Assembly (NCBI GenBank): GCA_009103225.1 | Contig: RHPI01000810.1 | Coordinates: 621,450-685,449 of the forward strand | Direction: 5' to 3' | From: Chlorokybus atmophyticus | Taxonomy: Eukaryota; Streptophyta; Chlorokybophyceae; Chlorokybales; Chlorokybaceae | Length of the DNA stretch: 64,000 nucleotides | Shown here: one piece after another, positions 23,099-35,037 of the stretch | How the letters are laid out: every line of letters begins with the position of its first letter | How positions within the stretch are numbered: the stretch's first letter is position 1 | Notes under the pieces: generated by a model | The model's database searches: none | The model's input: only the letters and a program-made list of their open reading frames with translations | What the model was told of the DNA's origin: nothing | Made by a program: the position numbers and the translations under genes

Positions 23099-24470
23099 GA
23101 TTATGTCGTGATTGATGTACCTTCATCAAGTGGCCAGTTGCTAGTGTTACATACAGCAAACTGGTTTAATGAATTGTCTCGTGTACATGTAATGACACAT
23201 GCATGGCAAGCACATGATAAACTGCCACTTTTTGATAGTGAAAAAGTGGATGACCAGGCTTGTGTGCTAGTGCATGTAGAATTTACATGCTAACAGAAGT
23301 TTTGCGCACATTGTGTGAGTTACAAAATAAACAACGACACTGAGTGTGGTTGTCATGGTGCCCAAGTATCATGGACCGTGGCTAAGCATATTCGGGGGGG
23401 GACTGTGTTGAAACAATTCACAAAGCGTGAGACGGGGACAGTGCGGTTGTCAGCGGTATTGATTAACCCACGCATCAGTCGCGGAATCTTAGCTACCTTT
23501 CAAGGGCGAGTAGTACCTTTACTGTAGACCTTCACAGACACGGCACAGGGTATTACTAGCTCGTTCTTGGTTGACACCGGGGCAACGCATAACTTCGTCG
23601 AAGATAAATGGGTTATGCGCAATAAGATAGCGTGTAAACCCTCAGCCTTACCAGCTGCTGGAACTGGAAGTGCGTTACCAGTAAAAGGTGAAATCAAGTT
23701 GAAAGTTAAGATTTGTAGTTATCAAGCCAATTTAACTTTCATCGTAGTACCCATTAACATAGCTGGTGTTGATGTGGTATTTGGCCAAGAATGGCAAAAT
23801 CAAGTGTCTATTACATCAGATACTGCTGCACGGTTGTGCACAGTAAGAAAGGGGCGTAAGCGCATCACTTTGTCCGTGCAGGGGTCGCATAACTTGGAAT
23901 ACAAGCAAACAGACCCTGCGTTACTTACGGCGCTTCAAGTGAAGCGTGCGTTACATAAAAACACACCTGCTTTTTTGATGCACTTAACGTCGAGTGATGA
24001 AGTAGTGCCTGACAATACAGACATTGTGGCGGACATCGCTGAGAAATTTCAGGATGTGTTCACAAATGAGTTGCCGGGCTTGCCCCCTGATCGAGGTGTC
24101 GGACACACAGTACCTTTAATTCCTGCTAGTGAGCCTCCATTTCGGCCTATATATAGGTTGAGCCCTCGTGAGAGGGGGGAAATGAAAACACAAATAAAAG
24201 AGTTATTAAAAAAAGGATTGATTGAACCAAGTTCTTCACCCTTTTGCGCTCCCATATTGTGTGTTACGAAAAAGAATGGGAAGTTGCGCATGTGTGTGGA
24301 TTACCGTGCTCTAAACATGATCACGGTACAGATTAGATACCCGTTGCCAATGATTGATGATGTGTTTGACAAGTTGTCAGAGAACGCGTACTTTAGTACG
24401 CTAGACTTGACAAGCGGCTATCATCAAATGTCTATAAGACAGCATTCAGGACACCTACGGGTCATTATCA
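23099..24470 (+). pseudogene. Chromovirus protease and reverse transcriptase N-part (broken)
   Basis: In the gag frame, with stops at 23291 (TAA) and 23525 (TAG). Aspartic protease motif FLVDTGATHNFVEDKWV lies near 23570. The reverse transcriptase begins about 24100 (YRLSPRERGEMKTQIKELL, CVTKKNGKLRMCVDYRALN, then YFSTLDLTSGYHQM with a catalytic Asp). The frame is lost after about 24440. Described as a relic; reading frames are left as found. Confidence 0.88.
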
Positions 24471-25490
24471 ATACAAGTGTTACCTTTTGGACGACTAATG
24501 ACTCATGCACCCGCTGTGTTTCAGAAGGAAATGAATAAATTTTTTGGTGATATGCTTGGTCAACATGTCGTGATATACTTGGATGACATCATTGTCTTCA
24601 GTAAAATAAAGGGAGAACATAGGCAACACTTGGAAGCGGTGTTTGCAAGATTGCGCAAGCATCGTTTGTTGGCAAATCTCACCAAGTGTGATTGATGTAA
24701 AACGAAGTTGCGCTTTCTTGGTCACATTTTGAGTGGTACGAGTATCAAACCTGACCCTCGCAAAGTGCAAATTGTGAAAGAGTTTCCCCAACCTCAGGAT
24801 ATCCATCAACTACTGGTCGTTTCTAGGGTTGGCAAACTACTGTCGCAAGTTCATGATGGGGTGCTCGACAGTTGTCATGCCTTTCACCAAACTGTTGCGT
24901 AAAGATGCCCCGTTCACTTCGACAACAGCACAAGAAGCTGCTATGCAAAAGGTCAAGTTGGCTTTAACATCGGCGCCGGTGTTAGCACTGCCAAATTGGG
25001 ACAAACACTTCACAGTGGTCAGTGACGCATCAACACTTGGGTGTGGTGCGGTACTTGCAAGTTGGTAGACCTTGTGCTTATGAAAGTAGGAAGTTCATTC
25101 CTGCAGAGGTGAACTACACGACAGAGCAAGAACTATTGGGTATAGTTCATGCTCTTGAGACGTGCAGATGTTACTTATAGGGTGTTTAGTTCACTGTTGT
25201 GACTGATCACAACCCGTTGGTGTATTTCTCAACACATCAAAACTTGTTAAGACGGCAAGCACGCTGGACTGAGTTTTTGTCCAGGTTCACCTGGTTATGG
25301 GTGTTTCGGCCGGGCAGAACCAATGTGGCTGACCCTTTGAGTCGCTGCCCGTCATTACTGGCGGTAATGCGCGCGGTATTACTCGCGACACGCAGCACAT
25401 TGTCTCCCGATGATGAGTTTGTGCAAACTTTTGTACGGGAATACACTTTAGACCCGTGGTTTTCTAATGCAGACAACTTACAAAAAGTTT
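24470..25490 (+). pseudogene. Chromovirus reverse transcriptase C-part and RNase H (broken)
   Basis: After two frameshifts near 24440-24480, the palm motif VVIYLDDIIVFSK (catalytic Asp pair) appears near 24570. A TGA at 24693 interrupts the thumb region. RNase H follows with VVSDASTLGCGAV, a 1-nt shift near 25050, two TAG stops (25178, 25187) and VTDHNPLVYFS. The segment ends with the conserved FRPGRTNVADPLSR. Confidence 0.88.
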
Positions 25491-25559
25491 GACAAATGTG
25501 ACAATTTGTATTACATGAGCAACAGTTTGGCGATCCCTGATCATCAGCTGAACTGCGTG

Positions 25560-26640
25560 TAAAATGCATAGCGGATGTACACGATCCACCTTACGCTGGG
25601 CACTTTGGTAGTCGCAAGACCATTAAGGCGGCGCAACAGTTGTATTGGTGGCCATCGTTGCCTGCTGATGTGAAGCGCTATGTGGACACGTGTGACAAAT
25701 GTCAACGTGACAAACCTTTACGTCAAAAGCCCGCTGGGCTACTGCGGCCGTTACCAGTTCCTGACAGTAAGTGGGAAAGTGTGAGTAAGGACCTTATCAC
25801 TGAGCTCCCTGAGACATCGTTGGGTCATATGCGGTTGCAGTGTTTGTGAATCGTTTGATCAAAATGGTTCACATCGTTCCTTGCCGTACGGAGATAGGCT
25901 CCCGTGATCTAGCAATGGTTTTTGTCGCGTCAGTGTTCAAGTTGCATGGCTTGCCTCGCAACATTGTCTCTAACCGTGACCCGAGGTTTGTGGCTCAGTT
26001 TTAGAAGTCGCTGTGCAACTTTCTGCATATACAGCAGCACATGAGTACCGCTTATCATCCGCAGACGGATGGTCAGACTGAACGCGCCAATTACTTGATT
26101 GAAGAAACCATTCGGCATTATGTGAGTCCGAGTCAGTCCGACTGGGATGTTTATCTTCCAATGGCTGAGTTCGCGATTAACAATGCGTGGCAAGAGAGCG
26201 TGCAGGAAACTCCGTTTTTTAAAAAATTACGGAGTGCTTCTACAAAGTCCTGCCAGTATTTAGTTGCCAGCTAACGACTTGACTCGCGTGCCTGCAGCGC
26301 GCGAGATGGCTGCGGCCATGCAAGACAGGTTAGCATTGGCAAAAAGCTGTCTGCGCGCAGCGCAAGATAGACAGAAAGCCCAAGCTGATAAGCATCGTGG
26401 GCAGCCAAACTATGATGTGGGCAATTCGGTGCTTTTAAGCACTAAAAACATATCCATCAAGGGAGTGGGTACCCGAAAGTTTTTCCCTCGCTGGATAGGC
26501 CCCTTCAAAGTGGTTAATCGGGTCAGCACTCACGTGTATCGTTTGCAGTTACCACAATCCATATGTATACATAACGTGTTTCATGTGAGTGTACCAAAAC
26601 GTATCGTTCAGACGGTCGGGTACAACCTCTTCCACCCCCT
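25560..26640 (+). pseudogene. Chromovirus integrase (broken)
   Basis: H2C2 zinc-binding part: AGHFGSRKTIKAAQQLYWWP followed by CDKCQRDKP. The catalytic core has KDLITELPE (first Asp), VSNRDPRFVAQF (second Asp, then TAG at 26002) and AYHPQTDGQTERANYLIEE (Glu). The core is split by a frameshift near 25840 and another near 26240. The GPF/Y-type tail (FFPRWIGPFKVVNRV) is near 26480. Confidence 0.88.
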
Positions 26641-26659
26641 GTCGCAGTGGATGGCGATG

Positions 26660-26935
26660 ATACTTTTGAGTACGAGGTGGAAGCAATCCTGAGTCACCGT
26701 AAGCCCTGACGCGGACGCGCGCCGACTTATTCGGTAAAATGGAAAGGGTATAGTGTTAAACGCAACACGTGGGAACCCGAAAGAGATCTTACCAATTGCC
26801 AGGAGATTCTTCGGGCGTACTGGAGTGATGTGTCCGCACGCGGACGGGAAAAGGGTGATGGCAGACCTTTTTACCGCTTCGGCCCTGGTTCTTTTCTCAC
26901 TCAGGTTTTCAGTGCTCGCGGTGGGGCCTTGCTAA
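26660..26935 (+). pseudogene. C-terminal chromodomain of the retrotransposon
   Basis: Reads FEYEVEAILSHRKP, a TGA at 26708, then YSVKWKGYS and NTWEPERDLTNCQEILRAYW. The aromatic residues and the WEP motif are those of chromodomains at integrase C-termini, which direct chromovirus insertion to heterochromatin. Confidence 0.85.
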
Positions 26936-26960
26936 CCCTTCAATGAGGACATTGAAACCT

Positions 26961-27003
26961 AAGGGGGGGGGGGGGGGGGGGGGGGNNNNNNNGGGGGGGG
27001 GGA
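26961..27003 (+). other. Polypurine tract with 7-base assembly gap
   Basis: AA followed by a long run of G (at least 31 visible) directly before the right LTR, the expected place for the plus-strand primer of reverse transcription. The gap 26986-26992 sits inside the homopolymer, so the true length is unknown. Confidence 0.8.
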
Positions 27004-27326
27004 TGTAACGGAGTGCTACCGCTATGTGGTTCCCCGCCCTTATTAAATGAGAAATAAGGGTTCCAACGGGATAAACACAGCCATTAAAGTCGTATTAGGG
27101 CCTGTATAAGCCCTAATAAGGTGTCATGTTATTTAACACCGATATCGACTTGAGACATGAGTCTCAAGTCGATATCGGCCGCATGGCTTTGCTGCTAATG
27201 TAGCAACCGCTATAGCTAGGGGATCTTTCGATCCCCTGGCTGTCTGCGGCGGCGGCGGCAGCGTGGCTGTGGTTGGTGGTGTTGGGGTAGGGGATTAAAG
27301 GGGGCGGTAGCACCCCCCTTCTTACA
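27004..27326 (+). repeat. Right LTR with three consecutive perfect stem-loops
   Basis: TGTAACGGAGTG to CTTCTTACA, followed by the target duplicate GCGTA. Perfect inverted repeats occur at 27093-27118 (TATTAGGGC / GCCCTAATA), 27139-27178 (17-bp arms starting CCGATATCGACTTGAGA, 6-nt loop) and 27218-27237 (AGGGGATC / GATCCCCT). All three lie in the segment missing from the left LTR. Confidence 0.88.
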
Positions 27327-27331
27327 GCGTA

Positions 27332-30300
27332 GCACTCTTGCTATGGCGACGTCAGCCCTTTGGCCCTGCCTAGATGCCGACGACAACACTATCGCATTGT
27401 ATGAGCAAGGCCACGCAACATGAACGAAGCCATGCAGGCTGTGGGGTGGGGAGGGATGAGTCGCGCAGCAGCCGCCAACTGCAGCAGGGCCAAGTTGCAA
27501 CGTCCTTGTGGTCGTGCATGCAGACGCCTGCTTGGACAAGCAAGTCTAACCTCTATTTCTCGCCTCTCTTCTACAATCTACAAGTGATTGAGTGTCGCCG
27601 TCCATCTGCTTATTGCTGTGCACGCCCACCTGCTGCTGCTTACGACTTTGGTGTTGGGCTGATACTTGGGATGAGTTGGAGTAAGTTGTGCATAGCTCTG
27701 CCTTGGCCCCCATGTGATAGCATCACTGCTTGCTTATATGTGCCCAACTACCACTTACTTTGGGTTTTGCCATGTGCAATCTTCACATAAAGATAGAGTT
27801 TAGGGACGGCACGCACACCAAACGGTATAATATTCTAGATAGGGGCAAAAGTGAAGGATGGGGCTTGAAAACGGCGAGGTGAAAAGTAAAAAAATGGCGT
27901 GCAGATTACAATTGTAATATTGATTGTTACCGCTACCGTGCTAATCTGGCCGCCCCGCGCGTTCTCTCCTAACACCCCATTACGGGCTGCTTAAAATAAT
28001 CTGCATGCTGCAGGAAAAGTTATGTGTCCACTATCTGCTAATTGATTTTCATGTGTTTGTATGTTATGTCTCCACCATGCTTCTGGCATATGCAAAATAG
28101 TAGCTTGCACTGGTTGTACACATATATGTGTACTGAGATAGCCATATAAGCCAACCCTCCAATACCCCAAGCAAACATGTATTACTTTGGTAGCTTAGGA
28201 TAACAAAAAATCGGCAGCCAAGCCCAACTGCCACATGGCGGATTTGACTGTCAGACCAGCAGCCAAGGTGTAATTGCAGCGTCCACATCGCATGACGTGT
28301 GATATTGCCGTTGATAGTTGTAGATGTATAGCATAAGTCAATATGTACAAGTTGCATGTGCACGATTACTTTATGTAAGCTATACACAAACATGAAAAAA
28401 TGCTAACATCACATCTCGTGTTGCTTGACATAAATCTCGTAATGTTCCCTCATGCGTCTGCTGTTGAGGCCTTATTAAGCGTTAATTTGGTCATAAAAAC
28501 ACATGTTACCTTTTGAAAAGGATATATATACTTTGCATGTAATTCGACTCGACTCGTACAAGTACACCAAGTTGCAAAGTGTGTTAAACCAAGATTTTAC
28601 CGATAAATCGTGCTGTAAAGTTGTGTAAATACAATTTCATAATGTTCAATTCAACTGTTGATGAGCATGTTTTACAAAACGATGACACTGACATTGTGTG
28701 CTCATCCATGTTGGACGCTAATTGTTTTTATCTTTTGCAACATGATGCCGTCAAGCATAACGCTATATTATATTTCGTTCATATTATAATGTTTGTAAAA
28801 AACGATATTTACAACTTGCACGCATGTACTACTATAGACTGTCAACAGGCAGTAACAAATTACTGACAAGCCTAGGTACCCTTTTTTTTTGCACATGACA
28901 TAATGTAGCAACCTCATAGTAAACATTGAGAATGTCGTGTAGGTTCCATGTCCAATATTCTTGACATGAATTTGTTATGCCTTGCATCGTTGCAATGCTT
29001 TTACAATCCAGTTGCTTGAAATACCAGCAGCCATGCAACAATTGTACTTTTGCCTTACCACGTCATACATGATCGCACTGGAATCCTGCCTGCGTACAAA
29101 GATTTGCTCGATCGCAACCATTTGTCGCGTACTTCCGAAAGTCGCAAGGTCGCTGCATGCCCTTCCACAGTTGCTGTGCAGCAGCTTGCAGCGCGCGGCA
29201 CGACACACGCCTGCAGTACCCATATTTGATACAATGGCCGCCGGCGCCGACTAGTGCAGTGTTACTTCGTCGAACAGTCATGCCCGCTTGGCGATGCAAG
29301 ACGACGCAGTTGCAGAGCGCAGGCCGTACCGTTCAGCCGTACCTTAACTTTGAACGTGCATCGTTGCTGCCGCGTGGCAAGCTGCCAAGCCAGCCGGCAG
29401 GCAGCTATCGCGCGCCGGACGGCTAAGAAACTCTGCTCGTACAACTGCACCAAAAAGCCCCTTTCTTCAAATTCACTCACCACGTGTACACGTTTAGTAC
29501 CACTGTACCGGTTGCAGTTATGGTACCAGAGGTACAGCTGCTGTACCGGTCGCTTTGCGTACCACCGACCGTGTAGGCGCATTGCGCTGGTCAATACAGT
29601 CTGATATACACATCAAATGAATGTATTGCATACCATCATTTACTTTCCAACCAAGCCGGTAGATTGGCAGTCGATCGGCAGAGGGCTTCCCGTACCGATC
29701 TGCACCGCGTGGTTCCGTTCGACGGCGCAGCACAAGGTAGGGCCCCATAGCCTTGGTGCTGCCGGTAGCTTGACGGCCTGCTTTGTGTCGCAGCTGTCTG
29801 CCGGCGCCGCAGGGGCGGCGGCGGCCGCGACGGCGCTTGTGGGGTGGTTGGTCGAGGTGGAGAGCGGGGTTAATCTGCGAGTAGCTGGCAGGAGTCTTCT
29901 GGGACGGGGTGGAGACATTTTCGCCGAACGGCTTTCATTCGCCAAGGCGTCAGGTTTGTGCCGGGCGTGTCGCCGCCTTCTGCTGCTTGTGTGCTAGCTT
30001 CTTGCTCAGCTCCGTCGCCAGGCGCTTCCTGTTTGCTCTACATTGGCCTAACGGTAGTGTCGGTACTGGGTCGTGAGGCTAGCGCTTGACTCGGTGTTGG
30101 CACCGCGATGCAGCATAGCTAAGCACTCTTCAACCCTAAAGCTGTCTTAAGGCAGCAACTGCCGCTTTTCTCCAGAGGCCAGGGTGTTCTCCGTTTAAAC
30201 AACGCAATCGCTACATTCAACTGTCGTTTGCACGTACACCTGTAGGCCCTGGAGGTCTTGTTGCTGCCCCTGTCCCCGTGTGCGATTGCAACGTCCTTCA

Positions 30301-30534
30301 GAGTTTAGCTTCATGTCATTCACCTATCAAGCTGATATAGTGACAGCTCAATTGTAACAGCTTGCGGCAGCTAGGGATATGTGTTGCTTATTCGCTCCTG
30401 CTGGCCCAGGTCCAGCTTACGCTGCCTTGCCTATACTTTATAAACCCTCAGCAGCTGCGTCTGTGGGTATGTTGTACTAGTAGCTGACTTTTAGTTTAAT
30501 CACTTGCAGGCTGGAACAAGAGACCGAGTCGGTC
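27332..30534. other. Intergenic spacer and probable HD-Zip 5' leader
   Basis: No conserved coding exon was found. The 28000-28900 part is AT-rich. The last bases before 30510 (TTAATCACTTGCAG) look like a splice acceptor 25 bp before the HD-Zip start codon, so an untranslated leader exon probably lies upstream; its position is not clear. Confidence 0.45.
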
Positions 30535-32096
30535 ATGGCCCGGACTGCCATGAAACTGGATGTACAGTCGCCAAATGATGTTGCCGTTGCTGCAGCTTCG
30601 CCATCCATATCTCCGGAGGACGGCGTATATGATGACAGTTCCGATGGGGCTGTCAGCACGCGTGGCGGCCGCTCGCAGCGCAAGCAGCAGAACAACCACA
30701 AATACATTCGTTACACACCCGAGCAAGTAAGAGGCATGGTCTTGAAGCTTAACCACCCGTTCATTTGCCAAACCATGTTGCCAAGTAAACGCACTAGTGT
30801 AGTAGGGCTCCCATGTTGTCAAGCTATCCTTGCTTACGCGAGTGTCGCAGGTGGAAGCTTTGGAACGCGTTTACTTGGAGAGTCCCAAGCCTAGCTCTTC
30901 GCGCCGGCAGCAGCTGATCGCCGACTGTCCCATATTGCGCAATATTGAGCCCAAACAGATCAAAGTCTGGTTCCAGAATCGGCGGTAAGCGATCACGCAT
31001 AGCAAGTCAGGCATGTGGCGCACATTTTTTCCTTGCTGACTCTGGTCTGGCAGGTGTCGTGAGAAGCAACGTGCAGAGAGTGTGAAACTGCGGTCTCAGA
31101 ACAACAAGTTGTTGTCAATCAACAAGCAGTTGCTGGAAGACAATGCAAGACTGCAGCGCCAGTATGCAGTCCTCACTGCAGAAATGGAACAGCTCAAGCA
31201 AGCAGCACTGTTAGCGGGTCAGGTGAGTTCCACACAGGACGTTGTTGTCGTTGGACAGCGTGCCCACCATCTCACCGCATGCCCTGACAACTCCTCCGCA
31301 CAGGTCATGGTGCCAGTGAAGCAGCAAGGCGAGGATGCACCTTGGCTGTCACCGTACTACACTGGACTGGCATCAAGCATACTCAGCAGTTACAGGTAAT
31401 GAGACAAGCCTCCAGGCACAGCTTGCCTTGAATTTGTCAGCATGGATACCATTGTATACTGAAGCATGATCACCCAACAGGCACCACACAGGAATTTCTC
31501 TGATCACCAAGGAAGAAGAGGCTCTGTACAACAACAATCCGGCATTGGCATTGTGGAGTGCAAAGCCTCCCACCATTTTTCTTGAGTGGCGTGGGCAGCC
31601 TGTCTTTACGTATGCCAACCGTAATGGCCTCGCGTTCTATGACACCACTTTTGAAGAGCTCTCAAATCTAAGCTTCGGCAAAGTGGTTGATGAGAAAGGC
31701 CGCGCTGAGAGGGAGAATCTGCTGGCAATGATTGCGCACAAGGTGCGTATACGCCTGCCAACGCTGCTGCTGGTTGCTTGAGAGTATTGATGTCTTACTG
31801 CTGAAGCCTGTGGTGATTAGGGTGCGGCTGGCTTGGCCTCTGGCGTGCGTTATACTGCCAAAGGCGCTGCGGTCAAGTTCGAGCATGCCCTCATGTGGAC
31901 GGTGAGTGCCAAGGACGGACTTTGCCTCCACCATGGCAGCAGCTTGTGGGCAAATTGTTTCCGTGCTCTGTGGGTCAGCACAAATACATGTAACATGTGG
32001 CAAATGCAGGTTTTTGAGGAGAAAACAGAGCAAGTGCTTGGTCTGGCCAGCATGGCTTTCAACTGGTCAAGAGACCCTCTTCCGGAAGAGCTTTGA
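30535..32096 (+). CDS. HD-Zip III-type homeodomain/leucine zipper protein with MEKHLA domain, no START
   Basis: DNA-binding transcription factor. Seven exons, all in phase: 30535-30726, 30851-30984, 31054-31222, 31304-31395, 31481-31742, 31821-31901, 32010-32096, giving 338 residues. The homeodomain (about 56-117) is class III-like: KYIRYTPEQ, YLESPKPSSSRRQQLIADCP, EPKQIKVWFQNRRCREKQR. Six leucines at exact 7-residue spacing (about 121-156) form the zipper. The C-terminal part (about 200-338) is a PAS-like MEKHLA domain: PVFTYANRNGLAFYDTTFEE, RAERENLLAMIAHK, SGVRYTAKGAAVKFEHALMW, VLGLASMAFNWS. Land-plant and charophyte class III proteins carry a START lipid-binding domain of about 210 residues between zipper and MEKHLA; here the linker is only about 45 residues. 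No miR165/166 site can exist, since that site lies in the START coding region. It ends in TGA. Confidence 0.92.
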
Positions 32097-35037
32097 CACA
32101 TATTACCCAGCATTTGACGCAGTTGGTGGTGTGAAAGGCAACTGTATATGTTCCGATGCTGACAGAAACCTCGAACTCGACAGTGAAGTACTGCGCGGGC
32201 AGTCGCGAGGATCGTCCGCCTACCAGCAACAGTTTGGTTGGTGCGGCTTTTTACCCTAAAACTGCAAGCAGTGTGTAGGCTCCGCAGATTGTGCAAATAT
32301 CCACCCGCGCATGACAGTGTTGAGCCGTTGCGCATTGCAGGTAGTGGCATATAGTGTACGTAGCTGGTATATGTGGCTTGTGTTGCGAACACGCGACATG
32401 TTATGTGTTCATAAAACGCGGAAGCAGGTTATGGTGTCATCATTAGTGGCATATAAGTTTGTGACGACCTTGTTGTCGGTTGCCATTGTGTATGTACTTG
32501 ACGCAAGTGCAACAAATACTCGCCAAAGCTGTGGGCCTCAGGGTGCTTAAGAATGCCCCAAAGCCACTCCCCCTTTTCAATGGTGTATCGTGACCCTGCT
32601 TGCGCCTTTGCATGTGCAAGTGTATACCTAAGGCACAACTAGCTGCATGGACATAGTGCATAAACCCTACCTTGCATACATCGTATGCCTCGAGTTGGTT
32701 GCTGCATTGGTGACATGTGCTGCCTTCTGCCTGCCTCACCCACCATAGCATCGAACAGCACATCAGAGTGAGGTAGTGGCTTCCGATGTAATAGCATTGG
32801 TTTTTGGTAACTTACATTGCAAATAGTTGTCCTACCTTGCTTTCTGCACATGTTCCACCTTTCAGCACAGTTTGACTAGATGGTTGACTATGACGTATAT
32901 CCTACGCATAACACAACTCACACGTCTGCGACAACAACACCTATTTACACAATCACCGGCTTAACCAATCACGCAAGCTAGTATACTTGTACTTGTGTGC
33001 TTGAGTGCGGTTGTATGCTATGCATTGGAACTACTGGACATCTCATACCACGTTGCTCACCACTCTAATGGCCCAAACCCCGTGCAACACATCTGCAAGC
33101 ACATGCGTCAGCATAACCTATCTGCCCAAAATGTGTCTTTGGCGCCACTCGTGCCCCTCATTCACGTTGCCCCGTATGGGTTAACTGGTCCATTATGCCT
33201 ACTATGGCATGTGTACATGGTCGCATAACGTTTGTCATACTTAGTATATATAACACAGTCAATAGCACAGCACAACCACACATGCAACCACCCGTTATGC
33301 ATAAACGACTATACCATGCCCTTTCACATACACCCATTCGTATTGCCCTCGATCCATTGCTGCCAATGTGACGTCCGTTGTTAATAATGTCATCATCAAT
33401 AGTGCCCACCTCGACACGGCTCCCCGCTCCATCATCGCCCACGCCTTGATCGCTGCAGTGCACATGCCGCGCTTTGGTAGAACATTGTGATGAAGCCTCT
33501 CAGTTGGCGTAAATGCAGCCTTTAGGGTAAATACGTCTAATTTCGGAGGGTTTTTGGGTTTCAAGCTTATATCTAACGATCGGTTTGCTATTTGGCGGCA
33601 ATGTAACTGTATGATAGATAGCTACTAAAATTTTCTGCACAACCATTATTTTTCTATGGTTTTTTGCGCGGTATATCGCCATATATACAACGCCAATCTA
33701 GGGGTCTTTGGTGGGTTTTCAAGCGGGCATTTTTGCCTAATGTCGGAAGATTCTCAATTACCTGTCGAGCGCTGATAGGCGTTTGGCAGGCAGTTGAGCT
33801 GGGTGGGGTAGTCTTACTGGAGTTGAGGGGTGTTGAGGGTGTGGCGGCGGCGGCAGCAGATGAATGGTGGTGTCAGCAGGCTGTATTGACAACTGCCGTC
33901 ACCGCAGCCTTTGCTGCAGCTTGGCGCCAACCTTGCTGGCAACCTTGGCGACAAACAGTTGTTGTGCAAGGTTGTCGGCGCTAGAGGCGGCGGTGGTGGC
34001 GCCCTGTAGGGGAGGAAGGGGAGCGCCAGCCGGTGGTGTGTGCGTAAGGATGCTGGCGGTGCCTTCTCCGCTTGTCTCAAGCCAGGTGTGTGATTGTTGT
34101 GTTGTTCATATTGTTACGTTAGACACCTGCCTGCTCTGTGCATGCAAGCTGTCTGTGCATGTTCTTAGATGTGAGATAGTGTGCATGCAACTGTGTAGCA
34201 TGCACTCAAGCCGTTGAACTGCGCATTATGCTTGCACTAGCAGAGAGTCGAGTGAGCACGCAGCAAGCTTATAATTGCTGCAAGGTTGTCTATGTACAAG
34301 TGTATGGTCTTGCCTACACTGTGCTAAGCTGCATATGTTGGTCACACAGTGCTAGAGTCAGTCTTGCAAGTTACAAGACTGACTCTGCCTGCTTGCTTGC
34401 AGCTTTCCGCTGTGCTTGCTTCGCCCTCCGTGCGCCTGCCTCCCTTGCAGATGGGTGGGGTGTGAAGCGATTGCTGATGTAGTCAACGGCCCTATCCGTG
34501 AAGGGTTCTCCCTCCTGGTTGTCACACATGTAGGGGTCCCATGCGTAGCGCAGAAGGATAGCGATCGCTTCCGCTGCAGTCGTCTGCCTCTGCTCCCTCT
34601 CTAGGTGAGCTGCCTCTTCTTGTTTTTGTTGAAGGTATCACATGGGTGATGCTTGTATCCGGTCAGCTTGCCCGCTACACAGGAGTTGAGAGTCGAAGGT
34701 ATGGGCTGAGCACGTGGACTCCGGACTTAGTAAGATGGTCGAGCCAGGACGGACTCCGGACCAGATGCTGAGTAGAGCGTTGGGAGAAACCGCGTAGCTT
34801 TGTGGATATGTAAGCTCAGCAGACGTGGCTTAGCTTGTTGAAAAGCTCTGGTCGTGAGCTAAATAACGCAACTTAGAGTGTGTTGAAAGGCTGAGTATTG
34901 TGCACACGGTGCTTGCAAATGTAGACGTGTGTAGAAACTGGCAGGGTAGAAAACCCCTGGACTTGTTTGGCATTAATGACAGTAGCAGTCATGCTCTTGT
35001 GTTTATATTGTTGGCGTGTCACTTGCACGTGTGTATG
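32097..35037. other. Intergenic spacer
   Basis: No conserved exon was found. It includes a hairpin at 34354-34386 (listed separately) and a GC-rich part at 33830-34050 whose open frames are low-complexity. Confidence 0.5.
34354..34386. repeat. Hairpin with 13-bp perfect arms
   Basis: AGAGTCAGTCTTG and CAAGACTGACTCT pair perfectly around a 7-nt loop (CAAGTTA). No T-run follows, and no gene is nearby to assign it to. Confidence 0.7.

Larger units (their letters stand above)
20684..27326 (+). mobile_element. Ty3/gypsy chromovirus LTR retrotransposon, degraded
   Basis: Full-length element of 6.6 kb bounded by the 5-bp target duplication GCGTA (20679-20683 and 27327-27331). LTRs begin TGTAACGGAG and end TTACA. 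The order is gag, protease, reverse transcriptase, RNase H, integrase, chromodomain, which defines a chromovirus of the Ty3/gypsy group. A primer site follows the left LTR and a G-run polypurine tract precedes the right LTR. The left LTR is 75 bp, the right 323 bp. Coding capacity is broken by about ten in-frame stops (seven TAG) and several frameshifts, so this copy cannot be autonomous. It lies between TIM21 and the HD-Zip gene and interrupts no recognised host gene. Confidence 0.93.

Noticed and set aside
21662-26710. Frequent TAG codons as a sign of an alternative genetic code (TAG read as Gln)
   Set aside because: TAG ends the MoaC and membralin genes at the expected place, and no host exon contains an in-frame TAG. 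Interrupted TAGs occur only in transposon relics.
26961-27003. G-quadruplex or telomere-like G tract
   Set aside because: Its place directly before the LTR makes it the polypurine tract. The extreme G length includes a gap and may be partly an assembly artefact.
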